A stretch of DNA of 64,000 bases, from positions 372,001 through 436,000 of the forward strand of contig CAVWBT010000001.1 in the NCBI GenBank assembly GCA_963753285.1, read 5' to 3'. Under the pieces are notes generated by a model. It saw only the letters and a program-made list of their open reading frames with translations. It made no database searches and was not told where the DNA came from. The position numbers and the translations under genes were made by a program. Shown here one piece after another: positions 17,147 to 25,017 of the stretch. This DNA comes from JAHEDH01 sp963753285 (lineage in GTDB: Bacteria > Actinomycetota > Acidimicrobiia > Spongiisociales > ZC4RG35). Numbering within the stretch: the stretch's first letter is position 1; each line of letters opens with the position of its first letter.

Positions 17147-18106
17147 TCACATCAGGTCGGCTTCACGGATCCCGAAGCTGGGGTGGCGCAGCCGGCACAA
17201 TGCGAGCTTCTCGAGTTGGCGGATGCGTTCGCGGGTGAGGCTGAACTCCTCCCCGATCTCTTCGAGGGTCCGCGGCACCCCGTCGTAGAAGCCGTAACGC
17301 AAGGCCAGGATGCGGCCTTCACGCTGCGGAAGCCGATCGATGGAGGTCCGGAGCGAGTTGGCGACGTCGCTCTCCTCGGTGATGGTCACCGGGTCGGCCG
17401 CCTCCTCGTCCTGGATGAAGTCGCCCAACTGGGCTCCGTCTTCGCCGATCGGCTGCTCGAGCGACACCGTGTCGGCTACCCCGAGCGCCAACTCGACCCG
17501 ATCGACCGTCACACCGGCCTCTTCGGCGATCTCCTCCGGCTTCGGATCGCGACCGAGTTCCGCTTTCAGACTCGACTGGGCGGAGCGCACGGCTGCCAGC
17601 GTGTCGTGGAGATGAACCGGGATCCGCACGGTGCGCGATTTGTCGGCGATCGCTCGCGTGATCGCCTGTCGAATCCACCAGGTGGCGTAGGTCGAGAACT
17701 TGAAACCCTTGCGCCAATCGAACTTCTCGACCGCCCGGATGAGACCCAGGTTGCCCTCTTGGATCAGATCGAGAAAGTCGATGCCCGAAGTGTTCGCATA
17801 GCGCCTCGCATTGGCGACCACCAGCCTGAGGTTGGCGGTCAGGAATGCATCCTTGGCCTCACGACCCTTTCGCTCCAGGCGGCGGAGCTCGAGTTCCTCT
17901 CTCTTGGAGTCGAAGTCCGATTTCTCGAGTCGCTCCAGCGCGCCCTCGCCCGCTTCGATCATCTGGGCGAGTTCGACCTCCTGCTCTGCGGTGAGCAGGT
18001 CGTATTCACCGATGGCGGTCAGATACTGAGAGACGAGGTCGGTCGTCAGACGGCCGCGCTCGTCGGTCAGCTTGCTGACGACACTGTTCCGGGTGGGTGT
18101 CACCAC
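17147..18106 (-). CDS. RNA polymerase sigma-70 family factor (group 1/2 type)
   Basis: A sigma factor of about 319 residues that directs RNA polymerase to promoters. Region 1.2 is DLVSQYLTAIGEYDLLTAEQEVELAQ, region 2 is FLTANLRLVVANARRY with DLIQEGNLGLIRAVEKFD and FSTYATWWIRQAITRAI, and region 4 is LRYGFYDGVPRTLEEIGEEF with the helix-turn-helix SLTRERIRQLEKLALCRLR. The acidic region 1.1 of the primary factor is missing, favouring a SigB/HrdB-like alternative principal-type factor. The frame stays open far upstream, but GAGGAGAG just before the double GTG (18106/18103) fixes the start. Confidence 0.92.
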   Translation of the reverse strand: MVTPTRNSVVSKLTDERGRLTTDLVSQYLTAIGEYDLLTAEQEVELAQMIEAGEGALERLEKSDFDSKREELELRRLERKGREAKDAFLTANLRLVVANARRYANTSGIDFLDLIQEGNLGLIRAVEKFDWRKGFKFSTYATWWIRQAITRAIADKSRTVRIPVHLHDTLAAVRSAQSSLKAELGRDPKPEEIAEEAGVTVDRVELALGVADTVSLEQPIGEDGAQLGDFIQDEEAADPVTITEESDVANSLRTSIDRLPQREGRILALRYGFYDGVPRTLEEIGEEFSLTRERIRQLEKLALCRLRHPSFGIREADLM

Positions 18107-18219
18107 AGTCGCTCTCCTCGATCGTCGCCACGGTCGTCCGTCTGGGCGATGAGTCCCGCAACGAGGGCGGTCATCGGAACGGCGATCCGTCCCACAATAT
18201 GCCAGATGTCCTTCATCAT
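18100..18219 (-). CDS. Possible 39-aa single-span membrane protein overlapping the sigma factor start
   Basis: A short frame of 39 codons begins at ATG 18219, after AGGGG at proper spacing, and ends in the first bases of the sigma gene (TGGTGACA), so translation would be coupled. Residues 5-25 are hydrophobic (IWHIVGRIAVPMTALVAGLIA), followed by a charged tail with a DDRGDDRGE repeat. It could be a tiny membrane regulator of the sigma factor or a leader peptide. No homologue is recognised; evidence is limited to ribosome site, overlap and hydrophobicity. Confidence 0.4.
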   Translation of the reverse strand: MMKDIWHIVGRIAVPMTALVAGLIAQTDDRGDDRGERLW

Positions 18220-18815
18220 GTGAACCCCTCGTGCGGTGTGACCAGCGGAGACGCAGCGTTGCAGCTGCCGGGGAGGTGTCGGAGAGGTTTCCCCAGGCCT
18301 GTCCCCAGACTTGTCCACAACAACCATGTCTTGTGGGTATTTGTTCCAATGTAGATCGGATACCCCGGACAACCGTTCCAGAAACCCGGGAACCCGATGG
18401 GAACCCACGACGTCACATACGGGAGTGGGCGGGGAGATGTCCCCAGCCGGTGATTCGGCACACACGGCCCACTCCACCACCGCCGGTCGGTCGTGGCCCC
18501 TCCCACGACCCACCGGCGGTTTTGGTTCATGTTCCTCACGCAGTTGGGAAACGTCCCTCGCGCAATGTTCCCCACGCAGTGGGGAAAGGTCCCCGCCCGG
18601 CGAGGAAGGAGCCGGGGAGGTAAGGGCCAACTCCGCGGAGCCGGTGGCGCGAACGAGGATGAAATTGGAGTTGTCCCCGTACCTCCGAACCACCTCGCGA
18701 TGGACCGCCGCTGCCCGTTCTGCGCGACTCTCAATCCGCTCGTAGGCGGTTCGCAGGGACCTTCCCCCGGCAAGCTGGGGGACACCTACCTTGCTTCCGC
18801 CGTTAGGTTGACCGC
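18220..18815 (-). other. 596-bp non-coding region upstream of the sigma factor gene
   Basis: No convincing gene was found on either strand between the sigma-factor/small-ORF pair and the DUF255 gene. The segment at 18534-18600 holds an imperfect direct repeat (CACGCAGTTGGGAAACGTCC and CACGCAGTGGGGAAAGGTCC) with local G/C palindromes. A comparatively AT-rich stretch at 18300-18365 may hold promoters. The size fits a long regulated leader for the sigma factor, but no known RNA class was recognised. Confidence 0.5.
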
Positions 18816-20828
18816 ATGCCGAATCGTCTCGCCGAATCGACCAGTCCGTACCTGCGCCAGCACGCGGACAATCCCGTCGACTGGTGGGAGTGGGGCGAAG
18901 AGCCGTTCACCGAGGCCCGGCATCGTGACGTACCCGTCCTGCTGTCGGTCGGGTACGCGGCGTGCCATTGGTGTCACGTCATGGCGCACGAGTCGTTCGA
19001 GGACGACGCCACCGCCGAGATCATGAATCGCGACTTCGTCAACGTGAAGGTCGACCGAGAGGAACGGCCGGACGTGGATGCGGTCTACATGGAAGCCGTT
19101 CAGGCACTCACCGGCCGGGGTGGCTGGCCGATGACCGTGTGGCTGACCCCCGAGCGCGAGCCCTTCTTCGCCGGGACGTACTTCCCGAAGGAGGACCGCC
19201 ACGGGATCGCCTCGTTCACTCGGGTGCTCGAGTCGATCACCCGGGCGTGGCGAGACGATCGCGACACGATCACCGATCAGGCGGGCAAGCTCACGGAGGC
19301 CATCAGCCGGGAGATCCCCGCAGGAGACATGCCCACCGAAGAGACCATCCGCCGCGCATACGACCAGGTGATCGGCTCGGCGGATCCGATCAACGGTGGA
19401 TTCGGCACCGCCCCCAAATTCCCGCAGCCGCCGATTCTCGAGTTCCTGATGCGCGTCGCCGACCGACCGTGGGCGGACAGGGCGAAGCCCGTCCTGCGGC
19501 AAGCACTGATCAGGATGGCCCGGGGCGGGATCTACGACCACGTCATCGGCGGCTTCGCTCGGTACTCCGTGGACGAGTCGTGGCTGGTCCCCCACTTCGA
19601 GAAGATGCTGTACGACAACGCCCAACTCGCGCGGATCTACCTCCGAGCCGGCCAGGTCCTCGCCGACCCGTCGTTGTGGACCATCACGGACGAGGTGATC
19701 GCCTACATGAACGATCACCTCCGACACCCCGACGGCGGCTACTACTCCGCCCAGGATGCGGACTCGGAGGGCGAGGAGGGCAAATTCGCAGTGTTCGATC
19801 ACCGCGAGTTCGTCGAGGTGACAGGCCAGGACTCGGAGATCGCCGCACGTGTGTTCGGTGTGACCGAGCGCGGCAACTTCGAAGGCAAGAACATCCTCCA
19901 CCGCGCCGCCAGCCATGCAGAGGTGGCCGAGTCGCTCGGATTGGGTGTCGATGCCGTCGACGCTGCCGTGGGGCGCGCGATCGAAGCGCTGGCGGAGGCC
20001 CGGTCCCGAAGGGCACAGCCGCTGCTGGACGACAAGGTGGTCACCTCTTGGAACGGGCTCGCCATCAGGGCGCTCGCCGAGGCGGGTGCCGTTCTCGGCA
20101 ACGACGAGCACATCGAATCAGCTCGAGCGTGTGCACGCTTCGTCCTCGACCGGCTCGTCGACGACGGAGGCCGGCTCCTCCGATCGTGGTCGCAGGGCAA
20201 GGCGAGCACCCCGGGCTTCCTCGAGGACTACGGGGCGATGACGACGGGTCTGCTCGCCCTCTATCAGGCGACCGGCGAGTTCGAGTGGTACGGGTCAGCC
20301 AAGCGGCTGATCTCCGACGCGATAGACCTGTTCACCGACGAGTCCGGCGGTGCGATGTTCAGCACCGGTCGCGACGCCGAAGCGCTGATCACGCGGAAGA
20401 AAGACCAGATGGACAATCCGTTGCCTTCCGGTAACTCGCTCATGGGCGAGGCGCTGATGATGCTCTCCGCCTACGAGGGCGAAGGCGCGATGACGGCGGC
20501 TTCCGATGAGGTGATCGCTGCGGGCGGGCTGTTGGTCGACCGGTATCCGAGTGCGGTCGGGCACCTGCTGGCAGTCTCCGTATCCCGGCTCTCGGGCGTG
20601 AAGGAAGTGGCGATCGTCGGCCCCGACGCCCATCAGCTCGCCGACGCCGTATGGGGAGGATTCCATCCCGACGTTGCGCTTGCCGTGTCCGTCACCGATG
20701 CCACACCGATCCCGCTTCTCGAAGGTCGGTGGGCTGAGGGCTCGACGCTGGCCTACGTGTGCCGCGACTTCGTCTGCGATCGCCCGGTCAACACGGCGAG
20801 TGCGCTCACGGCAGGTCTGCGAGGCTGA
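18816..20828 (+). CDS. Thioredoxin domain-containing protein, DUF255 (YyaL/SPATA20 family)
   Basis: A 670-residue cytosolic protein. The N-terminal thioredoxin-like domain starts with NRLAESTSPYLRQHADNPVDW and has the conserved C-H-W-C motif at residues 50-53 within GYAACHWCHVMAHESFED. The rest is an alpha/alpha-barrel of the six-hairpin glycosidase type (GGFARYSVDESWLVPHFEKM, SYYSAQDADSEGEEGKF-like block, and VTSWNGLAIRAL). The family is widespread but its reaction is unknown; a redox or sugar-epimerase-like role has been suggested from fold. Length is standard and no part is missing. Confidence 0.92.
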   Translation: MPNRLAESTSPYLRQHADNPVDWWEWGEEPFTEARHRDVPVLLSVGYAACHWCHVMAHESFEDDATAEIMNRDFVNVKVDREERPDVDAVYMEAVQALTGRGGWPMTVWLTPEREPFFAGTYFPKEDRHGIASFTRVLESITRAWRDDRDTITDQAGKLTEAISREIPAGDMPTEETIRRAYDQVIGSADPINGGFGTAPKFPQPPILEFLMRVADRPWADRAKPVLRQALIRMARGGIYDHVIGGFARYSVDESWLVPHFEKMLYDNAQLARIYLRAGQVLADPSLWTITDEVIAYMNDHLRHPDGGYYSAQDADSEGEEGKFAVFDHREFVEVTGQDSEIAARVFGVTERGNFEGKNILHRAASHAEVAESLGLGVDAVDAAVGRAIEALAEARSRRAQPLLDDKVVTSWNGLAIRALAEAGAVLGNDEHIESARACARFVLDRLVDDGGRLLRSWSQGKASTPGFLEDYGAMTTGLLALYQATGEFEWYGSAKRLISDAIDLFTDESGGAMFSTGRDAEALITRKKDQMDNPLPSGNSLMGEALMMLSAYEGEGAMTAASDEVIAAGGLLVDRYPSAVGHLLAVSVSRLSGVKEVAIVGPDAHQLADAVWGGFHPDVALAVSVTDATPIPLLEGRWAEGSTLAYVCRDFVCDRPVNTASALTAGLRG

Positions 20829-20829
20829 C

Positions 20830-21570
20830 TCACTCCACCATCGACATCAACAGATCGCGGTCCAGCGGCACGGAGGGCTCGGGGACAGCAGGCGACTCGA
20901 CTCCGCCGCTTCTGCCCACGGTGAGGGTGAGTCCGAGCGACAGTTGGGTCGACAGCCAGTCGGCCTCCCAGTTCGGAACCCTCACGCACCCGTGAGACGC
21001 CGGATAGGCAGGGACCGAGGACGACCCGTGGATGGCGTACCCGCCGTAGAAATACCAGGGCTTCCAGAGAGCTCCCAGATAGCTGACTCGTAACCCCGGC
21101 ACATGGCTCCGCAGCCGGAACTCACCCTCCGGCGTTCGGGCGGTCACCAGACGTCCGCTGCTGTTGACGAAACGCTCGCCGTTGCCGGAGCTGATCGGGA
21201 TGATGGCGACGTCGTCCGGGCCACGGTGGTAGTAGAGCAGTTGACGATCGAGATCGATCTCGATCCCCCGCTCCCCCCGATACGCCAGCGGTTCGAGGGC
21301 TTCGAGGTACCGCCAGTCGTCGGGCTGCCAGGAGAACGAGCGCTCCAGCCCCAGGTGTTTGTGGAACGCCATCACGGCCTGGCTGGTCATCGGCCCGAAT
21401 TCACCGTCGAGCTCACCCCGGTAGAAGCCGTGTTCGGCGAGTTGACGCTGGAGGTGCTGTACGAGATTCGAATGCACTCCGGGATCGATCGGGTCTGCGG
21501 CGACCGGGAGCGCCGCCACCGCCGTCAGCAGGACGGCCAGCGTGAACGCGACGATCCGTCGACCCCTCAT
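20830..21570 (-). CDS. L,D-transpeptidase with peptidoglycan-binding domain
   Basis: A 246-residue secreted cell-wall enzyme that makes 3-3 cross-links or anchors proteins to peptidoglycan. It has a signal peptide (residues 1-25, ending AVAADP), a peptidoglycan-binding repeat at about 28-75 (NLVQHLQRQLAEHGFYRGELDGEFG), and a YkuD catalytic domain with IHGSSSVPAYPASHGCVRVPN, where Cys195 is the nucleophile. It converges with the DUF255 gene with one base between the stops. Confidence 0.92.
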   Translation of the reverse strand: MRGRRIVAFTLAVLLTAVAALPVAADPIDPGVHSNLVQHLQRQLAEHGFYRGELDGEFGPMTSQAVMAFHKHLGLERSFSWQPDDWRYLEALEPLAYRGERGIEIDLDRQLLYYHRGPDDVAIIPISSGNGERFVNSSGRLVTARTPEGEFRLRSHVPGLRVSYLGALWKPWYFYGGYAIHGSSSVPAYPASHGCVRVPNWEADWLSTQLSLGLTLTVGRSGGVESPAVPEPSVPLDRDLLMSMVE

Positions 21571-21606
21571 GTCGGTGAGACGAGACAGCGCATGTGAAGG
21601 TTCCCG

Positions 21607-22476
21607 TCAGACGGCTGCCATGGCCAGGGCGAGCGCGCCCGCAACCCCGGCATCGTCACCCAGCCCAGGGGGTACGACGAAGTCCGAACGGTGGTCCGCC
21701 AGGACGGCGTAGCCGGACATCTGCTCCACGAGCGCGGCGTTCACACGCTCATGGAGCCCCGGCAGCTTCGCGACTCCGCCACCCAGGACGATTCGTTCTG
21801 GAGCGAGGACGTAGACGATCTGGCGCAGTCCAGCTGCGATGGTTGCGGCCTCGGTCTCGACCATCCGGTCGGTGTCCTCGACCTCTTCGGCCGGCCGGCC
21901 CCAGCGAGCCTCGATCGCCGGACCGCATGCCATGCCCTCGAAACAGTCGCCATGGAACGGGCACACTCCCTCGAAGTCGTCGCCAGGGAGCCGGGAGATC
22001 GACACATGACCCATCTCGGGATGCACCAGCCCTCCGATCGGTCTTCCGTCGATCACCGCCCCGCCTCCCACACCGGTCCCGACCGTCAGGTACACCGCGT
22101 TGCGGAGCCCTCGGGCGGCGCCCCATCGCACTTCTGCGAGGGCGGCACCGTTCACGTCGGTGTCGATCGCCACGGGGACACTCAGCTGCTCGAAGAACGG
22201 AGCGACCAGGTCCGTTCCGCTCCACCCGGGCTTGGGCGTCGTGGTGATGCGGCCGTGGTCTGGGTGTGACGGTCTCAGCTCGAGGGGGCCGAACGAAGCG
22301 ATGCCGAGGGAGCGGATCGGTGCGTGGCGGGTGAAGAACTCCAAACACTCGCTCAGGGTGGTCGACGGGTCGGTCGTGTCGATGCGCTTGCGTTCTTCGA
22401 TCTCATCGGGACCGCGCCCGACCACGCACACGAACTTCGTCCCGCCGGCCTCGATCCCACCAAACAGCTCGTCCAT
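21607..22476 (-). CDS. ROK-family sugar kinase, fructokinase type
   Basis: A 289-residue ATP-dependent sugar kinase. GGIEAGGTKFVCVVGRGP at the start is the phosphate-binding loop of the ScrK/GmuE fructokinase subgroup, DTDVNGAALAE carries the catalytic Asp, and HPEMGHVSISR plus CPFHGDCFEGMACGPAIEAR give the zinc-binding His/Cys set. Fructose is the likely substrate, though related enzymes also accept glucose or mannose. The gene is probably transcribed separately from the cysteine operon that precedes it on the same strand. Confidence 0.88.
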   Translation of the reverse strand: MDELFGGIEAGGTKFVCVVGRGPDEIEERKRIDTTDPSTTLSECLEFFTRHAPIRSLGIASFGPLELRPSHPDHGRITTTPKPGWSGTDLVAPFFEQLSVPVAIDTDVNGAALAEVRWGAARGLRNAVYLTVGTGVGGGAVIDGRPIGGLVHPEMGHVSISRLPGDDFEGVCPFHGDCFEGMACGPAIEARWGRPAEEVEDTDRMVETEAATIAAGLRQIVYVLAPERIVLGGGVAKLPGLHERVNAALVEQMSGYAVLADHRSDFVVPPGLGDDAGVAGALALAMAAV

Positions 22477-22532
22477 GCCCCAAAGCTAGCCCCCTCGGTT
22501 GCGGCGGCGGTGTGTGAGCCGCGGGACGCGGC

Positions 22533-23495
22533 TCACCAGAGCGTCTTGCCGAGGACCCGTTCGGTCGCCTCGTCGACGGTCCCGCTGAAGACCCCGGTCG
22601 AGAGATACTTCCAGCCGGCGTCGCACAGCACGGTCACGACCACCGAGCCGGGGGCGAGTCTCGATGCGACCTTCAGGCCGGCATGGACTGCGGCGCCCGC
22701 CGACGGGCCGATGAACCAGCCGAGTTCTGCCATCACCCTCCTGGCCATCGCAATCGAGTCGCGCGTTCGCACCAGGATCTTGCCGCCGAGCAACGACGGG
22801 TCGAAGATCGGCGGGATGTACCCGTCGTCGAGCGACCGCAGCCCGGCGATCAACTCGCCCGAGGGCGGCTCGGCGGCGACGATTCGCACATCGGGCATGA
22901 TCGGCTTGATCGCCCGGGCGACGCCCGTCACGGTTCCACCGGTGCCGAGCGTGGCGACGAAGGCGTCGATCCGATCGTGTCCCAGCTCGGCGATCTGTTC
23001 GATGATCTCAGGTCCGGTCGTCAACTCGTGGGCGCCCGGATTGCCCGGGTTCTCGTATTGATGCAGCATGAGATACCCGCCCTCGGCGGCGAGACGCTCG
23101 GCACGGCGCACCGCACCGTTGGAGCCCTCGTCACCTGGCGTGAACACGAGATCGGCTCCGTACGCCCGGAGGATGTCGATCCGCTCGGACGAGACGTTGT
23201 CGGGCGCGACGACCGTGAGCGGAATGCCCTCGATCGCGGCGATCCGGGCCAGCGCGATACCGGTGTTGCCCGAGGACGGCTCCAGCAAGCGTGTGCCGGA
23301 GTCGATCAGCCCGTCACGTCGGGCTCGCGCCACCATCGATGCGGCGATCCGATCCTTCAGCGACCCGGTGGGAAGGTGCCACTCGGCCTTCCCGTAGAGC
23401 GACACGCCGGTGGGCGCGAGCGCACTCAGGTCGAGCAGCGGAGTCGGCGTGATGCCGTATCCGGTCAGGTCTTCGCGGAGTGCGGTCTCGATCAT
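22533..23495 (-). CDS. cysM: Cysteine synthase CysM (thiocarboxylate-dependent)
   Basis: A 320-residue PLP enzyme that makes cysteine by transferring sulfur from a thiocarboxylated carrier protein to an activated serine; in mycobacteria the acceptor is O-phosphoserine. TGSLKDRIAASM holds the PLP lysine (Lys47) and PSSGNTGIALARIAA the substrate loop. TLGTGGTVTGVARAIK is the phosphate-binding loop. It overlaps by 4 bases the gene for its sulfur carrier, followed upstream by the Mec protease, which assigns it to the CysO-dependent route rather than to ordinary sulfide-using CysK. Confidence 0.92.
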   Translation of the reverse strand: MIETALREDLTGYGITPTPLLDLSALAPTGVSLYGKAEWHLPTGSLKDRIAASMVARARRDGLIDSGTRLLEPSSGNTGIALARIAAIEGIPLTVVAPDNVSSERIDILRAYGADLVFTPGDEGSNGAVRRAERLAAEGGYLMLHQYENPGNPGAHELTTGPEIIEQIAELGHDRIDAFVATLGTGGTVTGVARAIKPIMPDVRIVAAEPPSGELIAGLRSLDDGYIPPIFDPSLLGGKILVRTRDSIAMARRVMAELGWFIGPSAGAAVHAGLKVASRLAPGSVVVTVLCDAGWKYLSTGVFSGTVDEATERVLGKTLW

Positions 23496-23767
23496 CGCCC
23501 TCCAGCCACTGCGGGCAGGATCGTGATGTCCGAACGATCGTCCACCGGCGTGTCGAGGCCGTCGAGATAGCGGATGTCCTCGTCGTCGAGGAACACGTTG
23601 ACGAACACCGGGAGGCCGCCCTCAGGATTGGTGAGCTGCTCACCCAGTTTCGGGTATTCGGCTCCGACGGCGGAGAACACTTCTCCGACGGTCCGGCCAC
23701 TGGCGGTGATCTTCTTTGCGCCTCCGGTGTGCTGGCGCAGGATGGTCGGAAGGTTGATGGTCGTCAT
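23492..23767 (-). CDS. cysO: Sulfur carrier protein CysO (MoaD/ThiS-like)
   Basis: A 91-residue ubiquitin-like sulfur carrier. MTTINLPTILRQHTGGAKK starts the beta-grasp fold and the C-terminus is ITILPAVAGGR. Known CysO proteins end in Gly-Gly, whose terminal carboxylate is thiolated; here one Arg (codon CGA) follows Gly89-Gly90 before the TGA, so a trimming step would be needed. The start overlaps the end of mec and the stop overlaps cysM (ATGA in both cases). The JAMM protease next door could do the trimming. Confidence 0.92.
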   Translation of the reverse strand: MTTINLPTILRQHTGGAKKITASGRTVGEVFSAVGAEYPKLGEQLTNPEGGLPVFVNVFLDDEDIRYLDGLDTPVDDRSDITILPAVAGGR

Positions 23768-24180
23768 GGTCGTCTCTCCTCGAATTCGAGATGTACTTCG
23801 GTGATCGCTCCGTCCCTGATCCGGAATCCCCGAACGGTCGGCGCCTCGTAGTCCTCCATACCCACCAGGACGTAGAGCCATGTGGGGTCCGGTGCCAGGC
23901 TCACGTCGGTCACCGACGGGTATCCGATCGTGTGAGGATGTGAGTGGAAGACCCCGATGATCTCCATCCCCGCGGCGTCGGCTGCCCGGATCGCCGAGAG
24001 GTGCTCCTTGGGATCGATCGTGTAATTCGTCGACGAGTGGAGGATGTTGGTGGTCGGGAACACCTGCTGGACCTCTCCATCGTCAGGACCTGCGAGCAGG
24101 CCGCAGGACTCCTCGGGATGGCAGGCGTAGGCGTGTTCGACGATATGTTCGCGGGTCCCGGCCGCCATTCGGATCGTCAT
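23764..24180 (-). CDS. mec: Mec, JAMM-family metallopeptidase releasing cysteine from CysO
   Basis: A 138-residue zinc isopeptidase-like enzyme that frees the new cysteine from the CysO C-terminus. The JAMM ligands are complete: Glu near residue 24 (CHPEESCGLLAG), then H79-S-H81 with seven residues to S89 and D92 in FHSHPHTIGYPSVTD. The second internal ATG is less likely than the one at 24180, which overlaps the upstream stop. The gene order mec-cysO-cysM is that of mycobacteria. Confidence 0.92.
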   Translation of the reverse strand: MTIRMAAGTREHIVEHAYACHPEESCGLLAGPDDGEVQQVFPTTNILHSSTNYTIDPKEHLSAIRAADAAGMEIIGVFHSHPHTIGYPSVTDVSLAPDPTWLYVLVGMEDYEAPTVRGFRIRDGAITEVHLEFEERRP

Positions 24181-24521
24181 GCGACGCTTCGGGCCAGTGT
24201 GATCAGTTCCGGCATCGCCGTGACGACGGAGCGTCCCGATCGGCGTGCGATCACCTGTCCTCCGGCATCGATGACGAAGGCCGTCGGGATCGATCTGATG
24301 GTCGGATCCGCCGCATCGCCGATGTCGACGATCGACACGGGGATCCCGGGGTCTCCCAACGCGGTCAGCGCCTGTGAGCACAGCGCGCAGTCGGCGCCGG
24401 TCACCAATGTGAGCCCCGACGCCAGCGGGCGCGCCGACAGGCCCGGCCTGCGCTCCCACAGCGCCACGGCGAGCCAGGTGGCTCCGATCACGGCGACCAG
24501 CAGCGCGAGACGCCAGATCAT
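24177..24521 (-). CDS. Membrane-anchored thioredoxin-like protein, 114 aa
   Basis: The N-terminus (MIWRLALLVAVIGATWLAVALW) is a membrane anchor or signal segment. The rest matches a thioredoxin fold: LTLVTGADCALCSQALTALGD has a CxxC redox pair, and SIPTAFVIDAGGQVIARRSG has the cis-Pro region. It overlaps mec and the DUF4395 gene by 4 bases each. Together with DUF4395 it may form a membrane redox pair supplying reducing power or sulfur to the cysteine pathway; that role is inferred from context. Confidence 0.8.
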   Translation of the reverse strand: MIWRLALLVAVIGATWLAVALWERRPGLSARPLASGLTLVTGADCALCSQALTALGDPGIPVSIVDIGDAADPTIRSIPTAFVIDAGGQVIARRSGRSVVTAMPELITLARSVA

Positions 24522-24949
24522 CGCACCACCGCCCGCTCGTAGAGGATGCAGCCGACACAGATCCTCGTTGCAGCCGCCAGCGTGGCGAGAGCCGTCACGA
24601 CCAGTGTCAGCACCCAGCCGAGGGTCTCCCAGCCGGCCACCAGTGCAAACGAGGCGGCACCGAGGACGATCGCTCCCACCAACTGGGCAAAGCGGGGAGG
24701 GGCGGCCGGTTCGAACTCGCCCGGCCCGTCCGGCTGGAGACGGGGACGGACGACCCGGATGTAGAGCTGGGTGAGCGGCGCAACCGAGGGCCCCGCCGTC
24801 CACGACACGGCGAGGATCGCAAAGGTGAGCACCACCAACCATGGCTGTTGGAACACGAAGCCGACCGCAGTCAAAAGTGCGACGGCGGCTTGATTGAATC
24901 GAGGGACGTTGACGTCCACGGTGGACTCGGTTGACGGTTCTGGGTTCAT
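24518..24949 (-). CDS. DUF4395 family membrane protein
   Basis: A 143-residue protein with about four membrane segments. The conserved opening VDVNVPRFNQAAVALLTAVGF and the C-terminal Cys pair ATRICVGCILYE are typical of DUF4395. Such proteins are regularly encoded next to thioredoxin-like proteins and rhodaneses, as here. The ATG at 24949 has AGGAGTCTCC before it. It starts the overlapping chain DUF4395-thioredoxin-mec-cysO-cysM, 68 bp after the MoeB-like gene on the same strand. Confidence 0.85.
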   Translation of the reverse strand: MNPEPSTESTVDVNVPRFNQAAVALLTAVGFVFQQPWLVVLTFAILAVSWTAGPSVAPLTQLYIRVVRPRLQPDGPGEFEPAAPPRFAQLVGAIVLGAASFALVAGWETLGWVLTLVVTALATLAAATRICVGCILYERAVVR

Positions 24950-25017
24950 GGAGACTCCTGGAGCGAGCGAGTACGGCCAGGCAGCCGAAGCTGCCGATCG
25001 ATCGGGCCGGAAGGCGC

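Noticed and set aside
18216..18785. A 189-residue minus-strand ORF in the sigma leader
   Set aside because: Its sequence is Pro/Arg/Trp-rich and repetitive from the local direct repeat, without a ribosome site or recognisable domain.
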